From: an uncultured SAR86 cluster bacterium
GTDB lineage: Bacteria; Pseudomonadota; Gammaproteobacteria; Magnimaribacterales; D2472
DNA length: 64,000 bases
NCBI GenBank assembly: GCA_902599315.1
Contig: CACKEY010000002.1
Coordinates: 191,713 to 255,712 of the forward strand
Reading direction: 5' to 3'
Shown here: positions 48,082 to 56,881 of the stretch, one piece after another
Layout of the letters: every line of letters begins with the position of its first letter
Numbering within the stretch: position 1 is the stretch's first letter
Notes under the pieces: generated by a model
What the model was told of the DNA's origin: nothing
Database searches by the model: none
What the model saw: the letters and a program-made list of their open reading frames with translations, nothing else
Position numbers and translations under genes: made by a program

Positions 48082-49127
48082 ATATTTAAGTATTGTCTTT
48101 TAACTCGATTGCTCATTTTCGTCATAAGTTCATAGGAAATCAAATTATTTTTTTTTGCATTTTCGCTAATTGGTAAATCAGAAGACCATAATTCGCACCA
48201 ATCACCAATTTTACAATCAGGAATTTCTGAAACATCTATAGATATAAGATCCATACTTACTCTTCCTAAAATTTCAGTAAGCCGATCATTCACAATTACA
48301 GAAGTCCCATCTTGAGCAGTTTGAGGAAACCCATCAGCATATCCACAGTAGACAATGCCAATTTTTGATGGTTTTTTTGTTTTCACTCTTCCTCCATAGC
48401 CTATTCTTTGTCCAGTATCCAATGATTGGATTGAGATAATTTGACTTCTAAACTTCATTGCTGTTTTTAGATTCGGTAAGTCAAGCCCACCATACATAGC
48501 AATTCCAACCCTTACCCAATCATAGGAATATTCTGGAAAATTGAATACACCAGCCGAGTTCAATACACTTCTTTTCATTTCATTTTTAGCTTGACTCCAC
48601 GAATTTTCAAAATTCTGAAGTTGTATTTTATTTAACTCATCACTTGGATTATCAGCACATGCTAAATGAGTCATTAAAACATTTTGATTTGTAAAAAATG
48701 ACTTAAATTGGTTGAGTTGGTTTAAATTGATTCCTAATCTATTCATTCCAGTATTTAACTTGATCCAAAAAATTAAATTATTTTTGTATTGCTTAGCTAA
48801 TGGTAATTGTAAAGTTGAGTGTATTACGGACCATATATCATTCTGCTTCAGTAAGTTATATGCATCAGTTGAATAAACGCCCTGCATTGCTAAAATTGGT
48901 TTAGAAGAGTTTTCTCTTATAACTAATGCTTCATCTAACCTTACGACTCCAAAACCATCAACAACATCCTTAATTGCGTTAGTTGCTATCTTGAGATCAT
49001 GGCCATATGCATCACTTTTTATGACTCCCATAAAGTTACAATGTTTGGGTAATCTTTTTTTGATTTCTTGAATATTTTTTCTAACTAGCTCAAAGTCAAT
49101 TATGAGCTCAGAATTTGGCTCAATCAT
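48078..49127 (-). CDS. alr: Alanine racemase
   Basis: PLP enzyme producing D-alanine for peptidoglycan (substrate of DdlB in this window). PLP Lys37 lies in MGVIKSDAYGHD; RVGIAMYGG and VYCGYADGFPQ carry PLP-phosphate and catalytic Tyr regions. Length 349 aa. It overlaps dnaB by 4 bases, the dnaB-alr order common in gammaproteobacteria. Confidence 0.95.
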   Translation of the reverse strand: MIEPNSELIIDFELVRKNIQEIKKRLPKHCNFMGVIKSDAYGHDLKIATNAIKDVVDGFGVVRLDEALVIRENSSKPILAMQGVYSTDAYNLLKQNDIWSVIHSTLQLPLAKQYKNNLIFWIKLNTGMNRLGINLNQLNQFKSFFTNQNVLMTHLACADNPSDELNKIQLQNFENSWSQAKNEMKRSVLNSAGVFNFPEYSYDWVRVGIAMYGGLDLPNLKTAMKFRSQIISIQSLDTGQRIGYGGRVKTKKPSKIGIVYCGYADGFPQTAQDGTSVIVNDRLTEILGRVSMDLISIDVSEIPDCKIGDWCELWSSDLPISENAKKNNLISYELMTKMSNRVKRQYLNI

Positions 49128-50494
49128 TGTATGGAATCGTAATAACTGTCAACTGCAAAGTCTTCAAATCTAGTATATTCTTTCAAGAAAGTAAGATTCA
49201 CTTTCCCGATAGGTCCATTTCTCTGTTTGCCAATAATTATTTCAGCTTTGTTGCCTTCTTCAGAATCCTCATTGTAAACCTCATCACGGTAGATAAATAA
49301 AATTACATCAGCATCTTGCTCAATTGCACCTGAATCTCTCAGATCTGCCATAATAGGTCTCTTATTAGGTCTTTGCTCTACTGCTCGATTTAACTGAGAT
49401 AGTGCAACTACGGGCACTTTCAATTCCTTAGCTAGCATCTTTAATGATCTAGAAATTTCAGAAATTTGGTTAACTCTGTTTTCTTGAGATGTTGGTATCT
49501 GCATTAATTGCAAATAATCAACAACTATCAATGATATGCCATTTGGATCCTGCCTATTAATTCTTCTAGCCCGAGCTCTAAGCTCCATTGGTGATAGCAA
49601 CGAGCTGTCATCAATATAAAGTGGTAAATCTTTAAGTTTTGATGAAGATTCCATAAATTTCTTTAACTCATCCTGATTCATAGAGGCAGACCTTACTTTT
49701 TGCTGGTCAATTTTTGCATTACTGGCAAGCAACCTTGTGGTTAAAGACTCAGCTGGCATCTCAAGACTAAAAATCAAAACTCCACCTGAAACTTCTTTAT
49801 TAATGAGAAAATTTTCTGCAATGTTCATGCTCAATGCTGTTTTACCCATGCTTGGTCTTGCAGCAATAACTATCAAATCTCCATCTTGAAGTCCCTGCAG
49901 TCTAGTATCTAAATCCTTGTATCCTGTTGAAGATCCCAGCAAAGATGATCCACTCTTGGCAATTTCGTGCATTCGTTCAATTGATTGAGGGATTAATTCA
50001 TCCAATTTTTGGATATCAGTAGATTTTCTGCTTGCTTCATCATTAAGTGAAAAAATTTTTGTTTCAGCTTCGTCAAGTAGCTCCTCTGCATCTTTGCCTT
50101 GAGGATTTATTATCAGCTCAGAAATTTCTGAATTTATCTTCATTAATCTTCTTGAAATTGATTTTTGTCTAATTAGTCCTGCGTATGCTTCTAAATTTGC
50201 AGCTGATGGAGTTGAGGAAGCAAGGTCTATTAAATAATTTTTTCCTCCTGCTCTTGTAAGAAGATTCTTGCTATCCAATCTGTCGGATACAGTTAGAGGA
50301 TCTAATGGCTTATTTGAGTTAACAAGCTCTCCCATTGATTGAAAAATATTTTGATGATCTTGACCTTCAAAATCTGAAAATTCAATAATTTCGCTTACAG
50401 CATCATAACGCTCAGTTTCAAGCATTAACCCGCCGAGAATAGCTCTTTCAAGATCTCTTACTTGTTCAGTATTTTCTATTGGGTTACTAGGCAT
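49124..50494 (-). CDS. dnaB: Replicative DNA helicase DnaB
   Basis: Hexameric helicase of the replication fork. The N-terminal domain (LERAILGGLMLE) is followed by the RecA-like C-terminal domain with Walker A AARPSMGKTALSMN, LIVVDYLQLM (Walker B region) and SQLNRAVEQRPNKRPIMADLRDSGAIEQDAD. Length 456 aa, no intein. It is 36 bases downstream of rplI. Confidence 0.97.
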   Translation of the reverse strand: MPSNPIENTEQVRDLERAILGGLMLETERYDAVSEIIEFSDFEGQDHQNIFQSMGELVNSNKPLDPLTVSDRLDSKNLLTRAGGKNYLIDLASSTPSAANLEAYAGLIRQKSISRRLMKINSEISELIINPQGKDAEELLDEAETKIFSLNDEASRKSTDIQKLDELIPQSIERMHEIAKSGSSLLGSSTGYKDLDTRLQGLQDGDLIVIAARPSMGKTALSMNIAENFLINKEVSGGVLIFSLEMPAESLTTRLLASNAKIDQQKVRSASMNQDELKKFMESSSKLKDLPLYIDDSSLLSPMELRARARRINRQDPNGISLIVVDYLQLMQIPTSQENRVNQISEISRSLKMLAKELKVPVVALSQLNRAVEQRPNKRPIMADLRDSGAIEQDADVILFIYRDEVYNEDSEEGNKAEIIIGKQRNGPIGKVNLTFLKEYTRFEDFAVDSYYDSIQ

Positions 50495-50530
50495 AAATAT
50501 GATTTTTACATCATATTATTAAGATAACAA

Positions 50531-50977
50531 CTATTCAGGTTGAACTGATACCTCAACAATACATGAAACCTCAGGATGAAACAAAAGTGTGATTGAATAA
50601 TCTCCTAGCTCCTTTAATGGACCATCAGGCAATTGAACTGCACTTTTGTCAACTACGTGTTCAATTACACCAAAAGCTTCTGAAATTTCTCTAGTTCCAA
50701 CAGATCCATATAATGCTCCCTCATCAGTTACTGGAACCTTAATTTCAACTTTTAGTCCAGAGACTGCATCTGCTTTGCTTTGAGCATTAGCAATCTCGTC
50801 TGCTGAAGCTGCAGCTAGTTCAGATTTTTTGCTCTCAACATACTTAAGGTTTTCATCAGATGCGAACATAGCTTTCTTTTTTGGAATTAAAAAGTTTCTA
50901 GCATATCCAGAGCTCACCTCTACAACATCTCCAATTTCACCTAGTTTTTGAATTTTATCTGTAAGTATAATTTTCAT
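50531..50977 (-). CDS. rplI: 50S ribosomal protein L9
   Basis: Two-domain ribosomal protein. The N-terminal rRNA-binding domain is MKIILTDKIQKLGEIGDVVEVSSGYARNFLIPKKKA; a long connecting helix and the C-terminal domain (GSVGTREISEAF) follow. Length 148 aa. It lies 3 bases after rpsR. Confidence 0.97.
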   Translation of the reverse strand: MKIILTDKIQKLGEIGDVVEVSSGYARNFLIPKKKAMFASDENLKYVESKKSELAAASADEIANAQSKADAVSGLKVEIKVPVTDEGALYGSVGTREISEAFGVIEHVVDKSAVQLPDGPLKELGDYSITLLFHPEVSCIVEVSVQPE

Positions 50978-50980
50978 AAT

Positions 50981-51172
50981 CTATCTATGAGAATCTGTGT
51001 AAGGAAGTAAAGCTAAAAAACGAGCAATCTTAATAGCTTTTGTTAGTTTTCTTTGCTCTGCTGCACTAATATTAGAAACTCTCGCAGGGATAATCTTTCC
51101 AGTCTCAGTTATATATTTTTTCAAGAGCTCAATGTTTTTATAATTGAAATTTTTGCTATTTGATTGTGTCAT
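50981..51172 (-). CDS. rpsR: 30S ribosomal protein S18
   Basis: Small-subunit protein that dimerises with S6. It has [24 protein letters not shown] and [18 protein letters not shown], matching the family core. At 63 aa it is shorter than E. coli S18 (75), because the N-terminal basic Cys-containing segment is reduced. It lies 2 bases after rpsF. Confidence 0.97.
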   Translation of the reverse strand: MTQSNSKNFNYKNIELLKKYITETGKIIPARVSNISAAEQRKLTKAIKIARFLALLPYTDSHR

Positions 51173-51174
51173 TA

Positions 51175-51621
51175 TTATTCACTGTCCTCAGATTTTTTAG
51201 AAGAAGGTTCTTCATCAGAGGCTTCATCTATTTTTTTCTCTGAATTAGATTTTAATTTTTCTTGATTTTTTTCATCATCTTGAGAAGTTTTTTTTAACTC
51301 TTTTGATTCTGTCAGCAATAATGAGTCCTCAAGAGATGGTGTGTTTACTTTTAATAAAAGGTGACGAATTACAGATGTATCATATTTTAGTTTAGACTCA
51401 AGCTCCAGAGCTGCCTCAGATGGCCCTTCAATTTGGTAGATAGCATAATGACCTTTATTATGATTTAAAATGCTGTAAGCAAGCTGTCTGCGACCAATAT
51501 TTTCTAGCTTATTTATCTTAAAATCTGCAGTGGTTAAAGTTTTCTCAAACTTGGTTTGAAATGAATCAAATTTAGTTGATAAGTCAGGGTTAAGTATTAA
51601 GGTTAGTTCGTAATTATTCAT
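51175..51621 (-). CDS. rpsF: 30S ribosomal protein S6 with acidic tail
   Basis: Small-subunit protein, partner of S18. The core (about 1-100) shows [41 protein letters not shown] and [13 protein letters not shown] low-complexity tail of about 45 residues rich in Glu, Ser, Lys and Asp follows (to residue 148), longer than the Glu-rich end of E. coli S6. First gene of the ribosomal operon, with AAGGAA before the ATG and a good promoter upstream. Confidence 0.96.
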   Translation of the reverse strand: MNNYELTLILNPDLSTKFDSFQTKFEKTLTTADFKINKLENIGRRQLAYSILNHNKGHYAIYQIEGPSEAALELESKLKYDTSVIRHLLLKVNTPSLEDSLLLTESKELKKTSQDDEKNQEKLKSNSEKKIDEASDEEPSSKKSEDSE

Positions 51622-51643
51622 GTTTTCCTTATGGGTTAAAAGA

Positions 51644-51662
51644 TTTTTTGATTATCAAAAAA
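51644..51662. promoter_or_regulatory. Perfect 19-base palindrome in the rpsF leader
   Basis: TTTTTTGATTATCAAAAAA is a perfect inverted repeat of 9-base arms around one base, about 23 bases upstream of the rpsF ATG and just downstream of the predicted RNA start. It could be an operator or an RNA hairpin. Because one arm is a T run it also resembles a terminator element of the upstream ftsA transcript. Function undetermined. Confidence 0.5.
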
Positions 51663-51675
51663 CCAAGGAGCGGAG

Positions 51676-51704
51676 ATTTTATGCTAAATGCATCCGGCAA
51701 TCAA
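51676..51704 (-). promoter_or_regulatory. Promoter of rpsF-rpsR-rplI-dnaB-alr operon
   Basis: On the minus strand TTGATT (51699-51704) and TAAAAT (51676-51681) are 17 bases apart, a strong sigma70-type pair. The -35 overlaps the ftsA stop codon. The sequence after the -10 (CTCCGCTCC) is GC-rich for this genome, like discriminators of stringently controlled ribosomal promoters. The RNA start would be near 51669. Confidence 0.65.
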
Positions 51705-52930
51705 TAATTATTTCTTAAGAAGCCAAAAGCTCTATCCAAAAATGTTTTGTTATTCTCTAAAGTATAGCCCTGCTTAATTTGATCAAAACCAAATCCAATT
51801 AAACCTAAAGCAGTTGCATAAATTGGATTTTTAAGAACAGACTCCATTCCATTGAATTTCTCTGGAATTCCTAATCTCACGCTTGTCTGAAAAATAGACT
51901 CAGCTAGTGCAACAGCTCCTTCCATTTTTGAAGTTCCTCCCGTAAGCACTATTCCTGCAGGAATTTTACTTTCAAATCCATTGCGTTTAATTTCTGCTTT
52001 TACTAAATCAAATAGCTCAACATATCTAGGCTCGATAATTTCTGCCAAAGATCTTCTTGATAAGTCTTCAGGTGGCCTTCCTCCCACTCTCATTACTTCT
52101 AATGTTTCTCCATCTTGAGTAAGTTCGGCTGCAGCACAACCATACTTCTGCTTGATATCTTCTGCTTGAGCAGTTGGCGTTCTCAGGGCAACAGCTATAT
52201 CACTTGTAACTTGATCGCCTGCTATAGGTATCACTCCAGTAAATGAAATAGAGCCCGAATTAAATACAGCTATATCTGTAGTGCCTCCACCAATATCTAC
52301 TAAACAAACACCTAGCTCTTTTTCATCCTCTGATAGAACTGAATATGAGCTAGCTAATTGCTCTAAAACAAATCCATCAACCCCAATTCCACAGCGTTTA
52401 ACACATTTTTCTATGTTTTGTATGGCGTTATTTGCGCAAGTCACTAAATGAACGTGTGATTCCAATCTTACTCCAGACATACCTAGAGGCTCTCTAATAG
52501 AGTCTTGATTATCAATAACATACTCTTGAGGAAGGACATGAAGGACTCTTTGATCAGATGGTATCGCTACTGCTTGAGCCGCTTCGATAACCCTATCTAT
52601 GTCACTGGCCTCAACTTCTTTATCTTTGATTCCCACAATCCCGTGCGAATTTAAGCTTCGAATATGATTCCCTGCAATTCCAACATATATATTCTTAATT
52701 TTTCCATCAAATGATGCTTGAGCTTGATCTAAAGATTTTTGAATTGCATCTGTAGTAGCGTCAATATTAACGACAACGCCTTTTTTCAATCCACTAGATG
52801 GGTAAGAACCCATCGAAACAACCTCGATAGCTTGCTGATCAACATACTTGCCAATAATGCATACAACTTTTGAAGTACCAATATCTAATCCGACAACATA
52901 GTCTGGATCTTTAATTCCATTATTTCCCAT
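51701..52930 (-). CDS. ftsA: Cell-division protein FtsA
   Basis: Actin-like protein tethering FtsZ to the membrane. The ATP-binding start is VVGLDIGTSKVVCIIG; CLVDIGGGTTDIAVF and GIVLTGGTSKMEGAV are the other phosphate-loop signatures. The C-terminus LDRAFGFLRNNY is the amphipathic membrane-targeting helix. Length 409 aa. It overlaps ftsQ by 11 bases. ftsZ, nearly always next in gammaproteobacteria, is not here: the stop is followed by the rpsF promoter. Confidence 0.96.
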   Translation of the reverse strand: MGNNGIKDPDYVVGLDIGTSKVVCIIGKYVDQQAIEVVSMGSYPSSGLKKGVVVNIDATTDAIQKSLDQAQASFDGKIKNIYVGIAGNHIRSLNSHGIVGIKDKEVEASDIDRVIEAAQAVAIPSDQRVLHVLPQEYVIDNQDSIREPLGMSGVRLESHVHLVTCANNAIQNIEKCVKRCGIGVDGFVLEQLASSYSVLSEDEKELGVCLVDIGGGTTDIAVFNSGSISFTGVIPIAGDQVTSDIAVALRTPTAQAEDIKQKYGCAAAELTQDGETLEVMRVGGRPPEDLSRRSLAEIIEPRYVELFDLVKAEIKRNGFESKIPAGIVLTGGTSKMEGAVALAESIFQTSVRLGIPEKFNGMESVLKNPIYATALGLIGFGFDQIKQGYTLENNKTFLDRAFGFLRNNY

Positions 52931-53567
52931 AATTTAAAGCTGCTCCATCTCTGTATCTTAAATCAATAATACTCGGAGTTAAGTTTTTTTCGTAAATATA
53001 TTTTAAGGCCAGTGAAAGCTTTTCGAAAATCTTAATAGAGAGATCAGAACCCATATTGATTCGTAAATTGTTTCTAGTTTTAAAATACCAACCCTCTGCT
53101 TCAGTGTAACTAACGGAAGAAATTTTTAAATTAAAAGCTTCAGTTACTTCATAAAACTGCTTTTCAACTTTTAACCATTCAGCAACTAATTCAATTGGTG
53201 TATTTAGGTGTAATAAATCTGGATGCTCTTGAAAATATGAAAATTTACTTAAATTTTTATCTAAATAAAACTTTTCTTGCCAAATATATTTAGGCTCCTT
53301 TGACTCAATGAATATTTCTAAAGGTTTGAAAAGATTTTTCTTTATCAAGAATGAATTAATCCAGTTTTGATTATTTAAAAATTTATAGAGATTTTTGTGT
53401 GAATTTATATCCCCCAAAGCTATTACCAGGTTCTCCTCTTGCTCTAAAAATTGAGGATTTTCAAAAAATACAATTGTCTTTTGGCTTGAGATATCTGAGC
53501 AACCAAGAATAATGTTGGCAATAAAAAAAACTAATAAAAGTCTAAATTTCAGCATTAATAATTTCAT
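52920..53567 (-). CDS. ftsQ: Divergent FtsQ-like division protein
   Basis: Position between ddlB and ftsA and the ending PSIIDLRYRDGAALNYGK (compare IDMRYPNG in FtsQ) identify it. About 215 aa, shorter than E. coli (276). One N-terminal hydrophobic segment (LLLVFFIANIILGC) anchors it; the usual cytoplasmic tail is nearly absent and the segment ends in a Cys that resembles a lipobox (ILGC). A POTRA-like region (about 20-85) and beta domain follow. Several ATGs (53582, 53567, 53555) are possible; 53567 is taken because it leaves a few residues before the helix. It overlaps ddlB. Confidence 0.8.
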   Translation of the reverse strand: MKLLMLKFRLLLVFFIANIILGCSDISSQKTIVFFENPQFLEQEENLVIALGDINSHKNLYKFLNNQNWINSFLIKKNLFKPLEIFIESKEPKYIWQEKFYLDKNLSKFSYFQEHPDLLHLNTPIELVAEWLKVEKQFYEVTEAFNLKISSVSYTEAEGWYFKTRNNLRINMGSDLSIKIFEKLSLALKYIYEKNLTPSIIDLRYRDGAALNYGK

Positions 53568-54459
53568 TAACAAGCTCGTCATATGATAACCCAATTGATT
53601 CTGCTGATTTAGGAAATAAACTGTGAGATGTCATCCCTGGAACTGTATTGACCTCAAGAACATAAAAGTTTTGATTACTGTCTTGCATAAGGTCAACTCT
53701 TAACCAGCCACTAGCTTTGACTATATTAAGTGTTTTTAAACAAATCTGCTCAAGCTCAATTTTCTTTTTATCAGAAATTATAAATTCAATAAGCTCAGTA
53801 TCCTCACTAACATACTTTGCATTGAAATTATAGAAAGATTCTTTAGTTATTATCTCTACTGGAGGTAAACATTTTCCGTTAAGAATGGGGACGGTGAGTT
53901 CTTTAAAATCTATACTTTCTTCAAAGATAAATTGTCTTTTGGAATCTAAGCTATCGCTAATGGCCTTTTTTAATTCATTATTAGTTGATAATTTAAAAAC
54001 ATCTATACTTGATCCATCCTCTGTTGGCTTTAAAAAAATTTCATTGAATGGTCTGAATTGATCAAAAATTGAATCATCTAGATTGCCCTTAAATTGATCC
54101 AAAGAGGGAACAGAAATCCAATTTGGGGTCGGAATTCCATTTTCTCTTAATATTTTTTTAAAAGTATCTTTATTCCAAGTATTTTTACAAGCTTCATAAC
54201 CACTTCCGGTATATGGAATATTATTTTGTTGCAAGAAGCTTTGAAGCTCTCCTGACTCTCCATCCTGCCCGTGAAGAGCAATAAAAACAAAATCACCTTG
54301 CAAAAATTTTTCAGGTGAAAACTCACTTGGATAATCAACTAATTCAGCCTCATAGCCCAAATGCTTAACTGATTGAAATACATATTTGCCGCTTTCCAAA
54401 GATATACTTCGCTCGGAGGATTCTCCGCCATATAAAACTGTAATTTTTTCTATTGCCAC
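53542..54459 (-). CDS. ddlB: D-alanine--D-alanine ligase
   Basis: ATP-grasp enzyme joining two D-Ala for the peptidoglycan stem. The N-terminus ITVLYGGESSERSISL, FIALHGQDGESGELQSFLQQNNIPYTGSG, the grasp loop FLKPTEDGSSIDVF and LEVNTVPGMTSHSLFPKSA are diagnostic. Length 305 aa. It overlaps murC by 10 bases. murB, often between murC and ddlB, is missing. Confidence 0.96.
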   Translation of the reverse strand: MAIEKITVLYGGESSERSISLESGKYVFQSVKHLGYEAELVDYPSEFSPEKFLQGDFVFIALHGQDGESGELQSFLQQNNIPYTGSGYEACKNTWNKDTFKKILRENGIPTPNWISVPSLDQFKGNLDDSIFDQFRPFNEIFLKPTEDGSSIDVFKLSTNNELKKAISDSLDSKRQFIFEESIDFKELTVPILNGKCLPPVEIITKESFYNFNAKYVSEDTELIEFIISDKKKIELEQICLKTLNIVKASGWLRVDLMQDSNQNFYVLEVNTVPGMTSHSLFPKSAESIGLSYDELVNEIINAEI

Positions 54460-55844
54460 TTATGTTGTTTAATCTTTTTATTTAATTTTGATATAGTTCC
54501 AGCACCTTGTGTAATTAAAATTGAGAAACTTTCGTAATTTGATTGCAGCCAAACCAAAGGGTCAGTCTTTCCAATGTATTCAGCATTTTTATGGTTTTTA
54601 GCTATCTCAGAAATTAATTTTTTTGAAGAAATTCCTTTGATTGGTTTTTCACTAGCAGGATATATGTCTAAAAGCAATAAGCTATCTACTTGGGAGAGCA
54701 CTTTCACAAAATCATCGAAAAGTTGTTGAGTCCTAGTAAATCTATGTGGCTCAAAAATCATGCATATTTTCTTACGAGGAAATTTTTGGCGTATTGCTTG
54801 AATGGTTGCTGAAATTTCAACAGGATGATGGCCATAATCATCTATTAAAATTCGAGGCTGATCATAGAAACTAAGATTTGAAATCTCAAACCTTCTACCT
54901 ACACCTTTAAAATCGTTTAGTCCTTTTGAAATTTTCTTGGTAGAAATATTTTCTTCAATTGCTACACAAATAGCAGCAGTAACATTGCACAGATTATGTT
55001 TACCACTTAAATAGGTAGAAAATTTATAATTTTTCTTATTGCTGTGGTCTATTATTTGAAATTTTTGAACGCCGTTTTTTAGCTTTATATCAGTTATTTG
55101 AAATCTATTTTTTGCACTAAAGCCAAATGTTATTTGTCTTCTATGAATATCTTTAGAAATTTTTCGAATATTTGAGTCATCTAAATTGATTAAAATATAA
55201 CCATAAAAAGGTAAATTTTCGGCAAAACTTAAAAAAGATTGATTTAATTTTTCTTGATTTGATTCATAAAAATCTAAATGATCGTTGTCTATATTTGTAA
55301 TTACAGCAATATCAGGTTGAAGATGAAGAAATGATCCATCGCTTTCATCAGCCTCAACAATGATATAGTCGCCCTCTCCAAGTTCAGAACTTCTTCCAAC
55401 GCTTAATACTTGGCCTCCAATGACATAAGTAGGACTTAAATTTGCAGCGTTAAAGATACTTGCAACTATACTAGTTGTAGTAGTCTTGCCGTGACTGCCA
55501 GCAATCGCAATACTTCGATACGGTTTCATCAGAGTTCCAAGCATCTCAGCCCTAGGAATAATAGTTAATCCTGATTTCTTGGCATATGAAAGCTCAGAAT
55601 TTCTCTTAGATATTGCAGATGAAGCAACAACCAAATCAGCATTCTTAATAAGCCTAGGTTCGTGACCAATTTGAACTTTAGCACCAAGTTTTTTTAATTC
55701 CTTTAACTCATCTGTTATAACAAGATCTGAACCCGTAACTTTAAAACCTCTTTTTTGTAAAATCGTAGCAACCCCAATCATGCCCGACCCACCAATACCG
55801 ATCATATGAATTTTTTTAAACTTTTGAAATCCTAAAGTAGTCAT
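54450..55844 (-). CDS. murC: UDP-N-acetylmuramate--L-alanine ligase
   Basis: First Mur ligase, adding L-Ala. It has the Rossmann motif IHMIGIGGSGMIGVA, ATP loop AIAGSHGKTTTTS and VEADESDGSFLHL, and the C-terminal DDYGHHPVEISAT. Length 464 aa. Four-base overlap with murG upstream. Confidence 0.97.
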   Translation of the reverse strand: MTTLGFQKFKKIHMIGIGGSGMIGVATILQKRGFKVTGSDLVITDELKELKKLGAKVQIGHEPRLIKNADLVVASSAISKRNSELSYAKKSGLTIIPRAEMLGTLMKPYRSIAIAGSHGKTTTTSIVASIFNAANLSPTYVIGGQVLSVGRSSELGEGDYIIVEADESDGSFLHLQPDIAVITNIDNDHLDFYESNQEKLNQSFLSFAENLPFYGYILINLDDSNIRKISKDIHRRQITFGFSAKNRFQITDIKLKNGVQKFQIIDHSNKKNYKFSTYLSGKHNLCNVTAAICVAIEENISTKKISKGLNDFKGVGRRFEISNLSFYDQPRILIDDYGHHPVEISATIQAIRQKFPRKKICMIFEPHRFTRTQQLFDDFVKVLSQVDSLLLLDIYPASEKPIKGISSKKLISEIAKNHKNAEYIGKTDPLVWLQSNYESFSILITQGAGTISKLNKKIKQHKWQ

Positions 55845-56881
55845 ATATTTTTAAATTTTAAAATTGAACTTAGCATTGTAGCCGCAGCTTGAAAATGGTC
55901 TAAATTAGTCTCAGTCTTTGTCCATTTCAAATAAAGCTTTTTTTTAATAATATGTTTAAGTTTTTGTGAGAGGGATTTAAAAGATTCAAGCTCAGTATGG
56001 ATCAACCCCATATCTAAATCTGAGATATATTTAGCATTTAAAAGCTGATGATTATCAATTGCAGATGGCAAAGGAATCATGAGAGACCCCCTTTTTAAAC
56101 TAATGGCTTCTGATAAAGAGAGTGCGCCTGCTCTAGAAATAATAAAGTCTGACCATAAAATTAATTCATGAGGTGAGTTATAAAACTCTTCTACCTCTAT
56201 AGAAATATTGCTTGAGTATAATTCTTTTATCCCTAAAGATTTTCCATTTCCGGATTGATGCTTCACTTCTAATGGAATATTTAATTGATTTAAAGCAATA
56301 GGTACATTTTTATTTATAAATTCAGAGCCTTGACTTCCACCTGTTATATAGATCCTTACAGGATCATGATTATGATTTGTGAAAGATGATAATTCCAACT
56401 TTTTAATAGGATTTCCTACGAGCATCGTTTTTTTTGAAATCGGCTCATTAATTGAAAATCCTAAAAAAACTATTTTTGAAAATCTTTTTAATATTTTATT
56501 GGAAGTGCCCATAATTGCATTTTGCTCATGCAAGAAAAGAGGCTTTCTACAAATCCATGCTGATAAACCAACTGGTAATGAGATGTATCCCCCAAAGCAA
56601 ACGATAAAATCAATATTATTTTTTTTTATGTAAAAAATACTTTTAAAAATTGAGACTATTAAACCTATTAAGGAAGTAATTTTAAAAATTAAATTTTTTC
56701 CTCTAAATCCAATCATAGGAATGGTTAAAAATTTTATGTTCTTTGGGAGAACTCGATTTTCTATACCAGTTTTCGTTCCAATCCAAAGAACCTCATGATC
56801 ATTTTTGATACATTCTCTGCCAAATTCTAATGCTGGAAAAACATGACCTCCGGTTCCTGCTGCAGAGATTAAAAATTTCAT
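55841..56881 (-). CDS. murG: UDP-GlcNAc transferase MurG (lipid II synthesis)
   Basis: Membrane-associated glycosyltransferase converting lipid I to lipid II. It begins ISAAGTGGHVFPALEF (the GxGGH donor-site loop), then GFRGKN, CFGGYISLPVG, HEQNAIMG and GGSQGSEFINKNVP; the C-terminal SRAGALSLSEAI and PLPSAIDNHQ bind UDP-GlcNAc. Length 346 aa. Start/stop overlap with ftsW (TAATG). Confidence 0.96.
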   Translation of the reverse strand: MKFLISAAGTGGHVFPALEFGRECIKNDHEVLWIGTKTGIENRVLPKNIKFLTIPMIGFRGKNLIFKITSLIGLIVSIFKSIFYIKKNNIDFIVCFGGYISLPVGLSAWICRKPLFLHEQNAIMGTSNKILKRFSKIVFLGFSINEPISKKTMLVGNPIKKLELSSFTNHNHDPVRIYITGGSQGSEFINKNVPIALNQLNIPLEVKHQSGNGKSLGIKELYSSNISIEVEEFYNSPHELILWSDFIISRAGALSLSEAISLKRGSLMIPLPSAIDNHQLLNAKYISDLDMGLIHTELESFKSLSQKLKHIIKKKLYLKWTKTETNLDHFQAAATMLSSILKFKNI

